Part shown: piece by piece, positions 40,481-44,982 of the stretch | Layout of the letters: each line of letters opens with the position of its first letter | Position numbering within the stretch: the stretch's first letter is position 1 | Source: CAZOKZ01 sp964580585 | GTDB taxonomy: Bacteria; Sumerlaeota; Sumerlaeia; SLMS01; JAHLLQ01 | Direction: 5' to 3' | NCBI GenBank assembly: GCA_964580585.1 | Contig: CAZOKZ010000037.1 | Span: forward strand, 1-44,982 | Length of the DNA: 44,982 bases | Made by a program: the position numbers and the translations under genes | Notes under the pieces: model-generated | Seen by the model: only the letters and a program-made list of their open reading frames with translations | What the model was told of the DNA's origin: nothing | Databases searched by the model: none

Positions 40481-40930
40481 TCAGAGCAGAGTCGGCAGGG
40501 TGGGATTGACCGTGATGCCCGTCTCGATAAATTCCACTTCCGGGGGGGAATCGGGCTGGATAAACCCAAAGTAAAACAACGGCACATATCCGACACGGAC
40601 AATGTCTCCCGGACGAATATTCGTCACTTCTTTAACATCGACTCCATTGATCGTCGTGCCGTTTTGGCTGCCCATGTCCTCGATTGTTACGCCGGTGGGG
40701 GTGACCGAGATTTTGGCGTGACGGCGCGAAACGCTGGAGTGATTCAGGCCCAGGTGATTGTCCGGCAGGCGCCCAATCAGGATGTTGCTCATGCGGAAGG
40801 CGATGAGTTTTGGGCCCTCGTCCGTGGAAAGAGCGAGCAGAAAGGTCCGCACCGCGTGGGAACGCGGAGCCGTGGTTTGTTGTACCTCTCGTTGGGCAAT
40901 GGTTTCGGATTCAGAGTCGTCCAGTGCCAT
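40481..40930 (-). CDS. FHA domain protein
   Basis: 149 residues from the ATG at 40930, with GGAAGGAAG upstream; an earlier start at 41035 would overlap the YciI-like gene and adds residues that look non-coding. A single FHA domain covers about 40-130: FRMSNILIGRLPDNHLGLNH, SSVSRRHAKISVTPTGV and DMGSQNGTTINGVDV contain the Arg, Ser, Arg-His and Asn-Gly that bind phosphothreonine. The N-terminus is Asp/Ser/Thr-rich and may itself be phosphorylated. It is the last gene of the MOSC-YciI-FHA run and the second FHA protein within 4 kb. Confidence 0.88.
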   Translation of the reverse strand: MALDDSESETIAQREVQQTTAPRSHAVRTFLLALSTDEGPKLIAFRMSNILIGRLPDNHLGLNHSSVSRRHAKISVTPTGVTIEDMGSQNGTTINGVDVKEVTNIRPGDIVRVGYVPLFYFGFIQPDSPPEVEFIETGITVNPTLPTLL

Positions 40931-40998
40931 GCCTTCGATCTTCCTTCCGTGCGTCAAATCGGGAAATGGTCGTTCGATTGAGCGTAGATCGTCAAGTG

Positions 40999-41289
40999 TT
41001 ACCCGTTCGCGAACTGACTTGTGGGTAAAACACATTTGAACGGATGTAGCTGGTAACTTTCAAACACTCCGCCAAGATAGTAGGGATCGTTACGAATCCA
41101 ATCGTGCACCTCGTTGGCAGAGGAGGCTTCGAGAATAAACACCGAGCCCGCGAAATCCGTCCGAGGCCCGGCCAGGATGATTTGCTCGGCTTCCTCGCGC
41201 GGTTTCCAGTATGCCAGGTGATCGGGACGAAGACCGGGGCGCTTGAGGCGGGAGTCCGGGGCGTCATGGCAAATCGCGATGAACTGCAT
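40999..41289 (-). CDS. YciI-like protein
   Basis: 96 residues from the ATG at 41289, where the protein begins MQFIAICHDAPDSRLKR like the YCII family; AAGG stands 8 nt upstream. A longer reading start at 41598 would run through the MOSC gene and is rejected. The domain has a ferredoxin-like fold: LRPDHLAYWKP holds the conserved His, then AGPRTDFAGSVFILEASS and VHDWIRNDPYYLGGVF. YciI-like proteins may be small hydrolases or dehydrochlorinases, but most have no known substrate. It starts 11 bp after the MOSC gene. Confidence 0.85.
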   Translation of the reverse strand: MQFIAICHDAPDSRLKRPGLRPDHLAYWKPREEAEQIILAGPRTDFAGSVFILEASSANEVHDWIRNDPYYLGGVFESYQLHPFKCVLPTSQFANG

Positions 41290-41300
41290 GGGGGAACCTT

Positions 41301-41966
41301 TCAGGAACGATGGAGCCGACGTTGAGCTTGTTTCAGCAAACTGGCTTTCCAATTGGGCGAGAGGTACTCCACGTGCTGGAGCGCCTGGACCTGTTCCCAA
41401 TTGTCGATCTCCTGATACATCGCGCGGTTCAACCGGTCGATTGTCCAGTCCATATTTCCCCGTTCCAACACGGTTACGTGGTCGCCCGTGCGACAGGAAC
41501 CAAGCTCCATGATTCGCAGATAATACCCGGATGCTCCGTGGTCGATCATGCACTTCAGGATATTGGGAATGCCGTGGTATTTCAGGACCTTCGAGCAAGG
41601 TTCGCGGGGTTGAGTGATTTGAAACAGACAGGTGCCCACACGCAACACGTCGCCGACGGCAGCTGTTTCTTCAGGCCAGCCGGACAGTGTGAAATTTTCG
41701 CCAAAGCTTGGGTGCGGAAATTGATGCTTCAGGAATTTTTCCAACACGGCATATTTTTCCGTGCAAAAAACGTTCACCCGCATGAATTCGCCATGATGAC
41801 ATTCGCCTTTGCACGAATCGCCCTCAAAACCGTGCATTGTCAAAATTTGCTCGTCGGTGGTGGGGTGGCGCTGCATGGAACTGGTATAAGCTTCACCCGT
41901 TCGTTTGTCTTTCAGAACTTTGGGCGCGCCAATATTCAACGATTCGATGATGATTGGATGGATCAT
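41301..41966 (-). CDS. MOSC domain protein (YiiM-like)
   Basis: 221 residues from the ATG at 41966. MOSC domain: MHGFEGDSCKGECHHGE (near 44-60), FCTEKYAVLEKFL, GENFTLSGWPEETAAVGDVL, then CLFQITQPREPCSKVLKYHG with the molybdopterin-type Cys124, and GYYLRIMELGSCRTGDHVTV. A C-terminal helical extension contains VEYLSPNWKASLLKQAQRR, as in YiiM, a protein that gives resistance to N-hydroxylated base analogues by reduction. Molybdenum cofactor binding is therefore likely. First gene of a three-gene run with the YciI-like and FHA genes. Confidence 0.9.
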   Translation of the reverse strand: MIHPIIIESLNIGAPKVLKDKRTGEAYTSSMQRHPTTDEQILTMHGFEGDSCKGECHHGEFMRVNVFCTEKYAVLEKFLKHQFPHPSFGENFTLSGWPEETAAVGDVLRVGTCLFQITQPREPCSKVLKYHGIPNILKCMIDHGASGYYLRIMELGSCRTGDHVTVLERGNMDWTIDRLNRAMYQEIDNWEQVQALQHVEYLSPNWKASLLKQAQRRLHRS

Positions 41967-42152
41967 GGGAATCACCGGGCTGTAGGGTGCGTTCAAGAAG
42001 AAGGGGGATGTGTTTCGCCGCAATCAAAAGGTTGGGGAGGCCAAGAATCGGAACGCGTTTTTCGTTTCCCCGGCAAATGAGATGGAAGTAGTTTGCCGTG
42101 TGTTGTTTTTGCTGATTCGGATATCTCAAACCCCACGAGAAATTGCGTTGCC

Positions 42153-42824
42153 ATGTCCTCTTCTCCCTCAAATCGCGTCGATGTGTTGAACACCGAATTC
42201 ATTCTTTCGTGGCCGCGATGGAAAAAAGGCGAACTCGAACCGCTCCCTCAAATATGTTTCATTGGGCGCAGCAACGTGGGTAAGTCCTCGCTTCTGAACT
42301 GTGTTGCAGGGCGAAAAGCTCTCGCCCGTGTATCGCGTACTCCGGGCCGCACCCAGGCCATCAACGTGTTTCGCGCCACGCTTCGGCGGGGAGAAGAACG
42401 TCGCGACGTGTATCTGGTCGATTTGCCCGGTTACGGTTATGCCAAGGCCCCGCAATCGGTGCGCGCCGCGTGGCGTCCGATGATGGAAAGTTATCTGAAG
42501 AAAAATCCGGACCTGCGTGCCGCCGTGGCGCTACTCGATATCCGTCATAAACCCACCGGTCAGGATCTTGATTTGTTCGAGATTCTCGAAAACTTCGAGG
42601 TTCCAACGCTCCCTGTTGCGACCAAAACCGACAAGGTTGGTTCCACCCATCGCCGCAAACACCTCAAGGACATTGCCAAAGTGCTCGATATCGAACCCGG
42701 TGACATCCGGACGGTATCGTCGGCCACGCGTCATGGGATCGACGGATTGTTGGATGAATTTTTCGAGGTATGCGGAGAAGAATCGGACGATGACGAACCG
42801 ATCTTGGTGGACGAAGTGCCGTAA
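42153..42824 (+). CDS. ribosome biogenesis GTPase YihA/EngB
   Basis: 223 residues from the ATG at 42153; a possible TTG at 42093 is in the divergent promoter gap. G1 P-loop CFIGRSNVGKSSLLN (38-45), G2/G3 with SRTPGRTQAINVF and VDLPGYGYAKAP, G4 TKTDK, G5 SSATRHG. Size and order match EngB (YsxC), an essential GTPase for 50S subunit assembly. The N-terminal FILSWPRWKKGELEPLPQI is normal for the family; the C-terminus adds an acidic tail (EESDDDEP). It is convergent with the methyltransferase gene with a 2-bp gap. Confidence 0.95.
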   Translation: MSSSPSNRVDVLNTEFILSWPRWKKGELEPLPQICFIGRSNVGKSSLLNCVAGRKALARVSRTPGRTQAINVFRATLRRGEERRDVYLVDLPGYGYAKAPQSVRAAWRPMMESYLKKNPDLRAAVALLDIRHKPTGQDLDLFEILENFEVPTLPVATKTDKVGSTHRRKHLKDIAKVLDIEPGDIRTVSSATRHGIDGLLDEFFEVCGEESDDDEPILVDEVP

Positions 42825-42826
42825 GA

Positions 42827-43513
42827 TTACGACTCACGCTTGATGCGCAGCATCTCGCGTCCTCCGACTTGCATTCCATAATCGACGGATTCGATGGTAC
42901 ATTCACATCCACGCGACAGAGCAGCGTGCTGGACGGTATCAAGGTGCGGCGAAAGTTCCTGGGCGAGGTTGAGGAGCGGGAAAATGCGGACTTCTCGCGC
43001 CACGCGCAGCAATTCCAGAACGGACTGCATGTGGAATTCCTCACTGAATTGATCCGAGTATAAAAACAGAAAATGCGAACACAAAGCCAGGTCGAATTCC
43101 GCGTCTCCGAATTCAAGGGAAGGCAACTCACCGACACGATAGCGACCTTGTTCGAGCCCCTCATCAAAATCGGCTAAAAACCCATTCAACGCGTTGCGCC
43201 GATTTTTCACGAGTCCATCCATGTCGTAATGGAAATCCCAATTCCAGCGCTTTGGCGAGGCGAGCATTTGGGAGACGATGGTATCGACGGTTTCGTCGAA
43301 TCGTTGGCTAATTTGCGAGCCTTTGAAGACGTAAAGTGGATCGACCGAGATGACGTTTCCACCGGAGGCGGTGAGTTCTGCGTTGAAACTGGCCGGGCCG
43401 TCTCCGCAGCCGAGAATTCGCGCGGTGCGGTCTTCGGGTGTAAGAGCGAACATCAGTTCATACTCGCGCAGACTTCGTCCCCACGGCGCCACGTTTTCCA
43501 GTTTCATCGTCAT
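42827..43513 (-). CDS. SAM-dependent methyltransferase
   Basis: 228 residues from the ATG at 43513. A longer version starting at 43654 would overlap the kinase-like gene by 128 bp, so the shorter start is used; it begins 13 bp after that gene. Rossmann-like class I methyltransferase: motif I RILGCGDGPASFNAEL (near 29-40), acidic VISVDP for the ribose, and FDLALCSHFLFLYSD as motif II/III. Substrate unknown. The LREVAR-like section EVRIFPLLNL fits the small stand-alone methyltransferases found in many bacteria. Confidence 0.85.
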   Translation of the reverse strand: MTMKLENVAPWGRSLREYELMFALTPEDRTARILGCGDGPASFNAELTASGGNVISVDPLYVFKGSQISQRFDETVDTIVSQMLASPKRWNWDFHYDMDGLVKNRRNALNGFLADFDEGLEQGRYRVGELPSLEFGDAEFDLALCSHFLFLYSDQFSEEFHMQSVLELLRVAREVRIFPLLNLAQELSPHLDTVQHAALSRGCECTIESVDYGMQVGGREMLRIKRES

Positions 43514-43526
43514 CGCATCAAATTCT

Positions 43527-44982
43527 TCAATCGTAAGACCCCAAAGCCATTTCCCGTACTTCGATCCATAATTCGTCCTTGGTCTCCCATTTTCCGTCGG
43601 GACCGGCGCTGACGATGTAGTCATCGCGCAGATCGAATTCGTTACCCCAGGCATCCTTGAAATACTTGTCCGTCGCCCAGACCGTTTTCAGGTCTTCCAG
43701 CTTGGCGGCCCAAATCCCGTTGGCCTCGATGTATTCGAGGTGGAATTTGGCGAGCGCTTTGAGTGTTTCGTTGGTTTCCGCAATTTTTTCCACACGAAGG
43801 GCGGCGGCTTTTTTCTGTTGTTCCTCCATGCGTTTGGCTTCGGCTTCGACTTTTTCCTGGGCGGTTTTTCTCATCCCTTGGATAACGCTATAAACGCCGC
43901 CGGTGATCGCCAGGATCACAATCAGCACCCCGGCCAGGATGATGATTTTTGTACGGCTCCCTCCACCTGAAGAGGGGGATTTTGGCGCTTTTGCGGGCTT
44001 TGATTTTTTTGCTTTGGGTGGTGCTGCTGCTGCGGCGCCTGGTGCCGCCATATTGTCTTCGGGAATTTCGGACCCCATGCCGGGAGGCATCATGCTATCG
44101 GGTTTGGCGGCCATTCCAGGAGGCGCCAGCGAGTCGGGTTCCGGAGCGGAGGTCGCAGGCGGAGGAGCCATCGAAGCGGGTTGAGCAGGAGGCGGCGCAG
44201 TTGGCACGGGTTGGGGTTGTGCCGGGGCGGTTGGCGTATTGTCGGCGCTGATGGCGTAGATATCGTCCCGTCCACCGCCGCTTTGCCCAAACGCTTCGTC
44301 GGGCGAGGCTGCGCCAGGCGGTAGCCGAACGGTTTGTTCGTTGTGGAAGGAATCGTAGTCCTCGGTCAGATCTTCGTGTTCCGTTGGCTCGTCATGATAA
44401 GGTTGCGGTTCCGGCGCCGGAGCACTTGCTGGAGTCGGCGGAGGCGCGGATTGCTGAGTCGGTGGCGGCGCTGGACTGGGTGAAGACTGTTGGAGACTTT
44501 GCGCCAGGGCCGCCAAACGCTCGCGCATTGCTTCGAGGTTCACGGGGCGGTTCTGGGGATCGAGTTCCAGCATTTCGGCAATGAGTTCGATGCCTTCTGG
44601 AGGGAGAATTTCACGCAGGGGTGTCAGCGAGGCGGGCATACCGATGATTTGCTTGGCGGTTTTTTGCGGGCTGTCTGCCCAGTGAATGGGCTGTCCGGTC
44701 AGCAAAAAGAAAAGATTTGCGCCAAGCGAAAACACGTCGGCTCCGGCATCGCCGTCCATGCCCTGGAGGATTTCCGGGGCCAGAAACGGCAGGTTGCTCA
44801 TGAACGCCGGATTCAGGGCGCTGTCATTCACGCCCAGAAGCAGGCTGCCCCAACCGGCATGTAACAGCCGCGTGTTACCGTTGGAGTCGATCAGGATCGA
44901 GGCGGGGGTAATCAGCCGGTGTACAAGGCCGTATTTTTGCAACACCAGCAGGGCTTCCGTACATTGTTGAATGACTTCAATG
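43527..44982 (-). CDS. kinase-like protein with degenerate catalytic site, TM segment and GspG-like C-terminus (partial)
   Basis: The reading frame stays open to the window edge, so the N-terminus is missing; about 484 residues are visible. The start of the visible part is the kinase C-lobe, but the catalytic HRD reads H-R-L (44913-44921), the following Asn is Ser, and DFG reads H-A-G (44853-44861). FLAPEILQG and DVFSLGANLFFLLTG are conserved, so the fold is kept but catalysis is unlikely: a pseudokinase. A Pro/Ala/Gln-rich linker of about 170 residues follows, a transmembrane helix (IIILAGVLIVILAITGGVYS), a coiled coil, then FKDAWGNEFDLRDDYIVSAG and PDGKWETKDE, like the C-terminus of GspG pseudopilins. 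Similar chimeras are not known to me. Confidence 0.8.
   Translation of the reverse strand, partial: IEVIQQCTEALLVLQKYGLVHRLITPASILIDSNGNTRLLHAGWGSLLLGVNDSALNPAFMSNLPFLAPEILQGMDGDAGADVFSLGANLFFLLTGQPIHWADSPQKTAKQIIGMPASLTPLREILPPEGIELIAEMLELDPQNRPVNLEAMRERLAALAQSLQQSSPSPAPPPTQQSAPPPTPASAPAPEPQPYHDEPTEHEDLTEDYDSFHNEQTVRLPPGAASPDEAFGQSGGGRDDIYAISADNTPTAPAQPQPVPTAPPPAQPASMAPPPATSAPEPDSLAPPGMAAKPDSMMPPGMGSEIPEDNMAAPGAAAAAPPKAKKSKPAKAPKSPSSGGGSRTKIIILAGVLIVILAITGGVYSVIQGMRKTAQEKVEAEAKRMEEQQKKAAALRVEKIAETNETLKALAKFHLEYIEANGIWAAKLEDLKTVWATDKYFKDAWGNEFDLRDDYIVSAGPDGKWETKDELWIEVREMALGSYD

Noticed and set aside
41290..41598. N-terminal extension of the YciI-like protein
   Set aside because: It overlaps the MOSC gene completely in another frame; the YCII family begins at the Met encoded at 41289.
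1..44982. tRNA, rRNA, tmRNA or RNase P RNA genes
   Set aside because: No T-arm-like GGTTCGAATCC pattern with acceptor pairing and no conserved RNase P or tmRNA core was found on reading either strand.

Overview
The window reads as chromosomal DNA of a Gram-negative (diderm), free-living bacterium. The main clues are an LpxL-type lipid A acyltransferase, an MlaE-type lipid transport permease, lipoproteins, and a full set of ordinary bacterial housekeeping genes (recN, hisS, rpsO-pnp, the YihA/EngB GTPase). Moderate GC content, many FHA/STAS/PP2C and kinase-like proteins, and CACGAAG heptad repeats between genes suggest a little-cultivated environmental lineage (a Planctomycetota, Hydrogenedentota or Sumerlaeota type of genome). 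No 16S gene or other decisive marker is present, so the phylum is inference only. No tRNA, rRNA, CRISPR array or prophage was recognised.

Layout. 0.1-0.7 kb: a SUKH-4-like immunity protein. 0.7-8.3 kb: a tight seven-gene minus-strand run (MoxR-like AAA ATPase, propeller/TPR lipoprotein, secreted coiled-coil protein, O-antigen-ligase-like membrane protein, CYTH protein, voltage-gated K+ channel, DEDDh exonuclease); two of its junctions are 4-nt GTGA overlaps. 8.5-16 kb: periplasmic YceI, a small membrane-anchored protein of a widespread unknown family, RecN, a 1090-residue PAS/GAF/GGDEF/EAL protein and an MscS channel. 16.7-24.1 kb: an unrecognised 616-residue protein, a PHP phosphoesterase, HisS, S15 and PNPase with a structured leader and an RG-rich tail. 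24.1-28.7 kb: two GT2 glycosyltransferases with a small membrane protein gene overlapping both by ATGA, 8-oxoguanine deaminase and a Bfd-like ferredoxin. 29-31.7 kb: a response regulator with HD-GYP domain and an FAD-dependent oxidoreductase.

31.65-32.95 kb is the accessory hot spot: a RAYT (REP-associated transposase-like) gene lies almost symmetrically between two GGGACGGAG hairpins and among several CACGAAG-type repeats. The same GGGGACGGAG motif occurs about ten times more often than chance over the window, also inside genes and in every reading frame, so it looks like a DNA-level element (REP-like, or an uptake or recombination signal).

33-45 kb is an envelope and signalling region: MlaE, LpxL, a STAS-TPR fusion, a PilO-like protein, an FHA-GAF-PP2C phosphatase, two small unknown genes, an MOSC-YciI-FHA run, YihA, a methyltransferase and, at the edge, a kinase-like protein whose catalytic motifs are lost and which is fused through a membrane segment to a GspG/pseudopilin-like C-terminus. 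STAS plus PP2C plus FHA plus pseudokinase suggests partner-switching and phospho-dependent signalling, perhaps linked to a pilus or type II secretion machine. c-di-GMP turnover is covered by the GGDEF-EAL and HD-GYP proteins.
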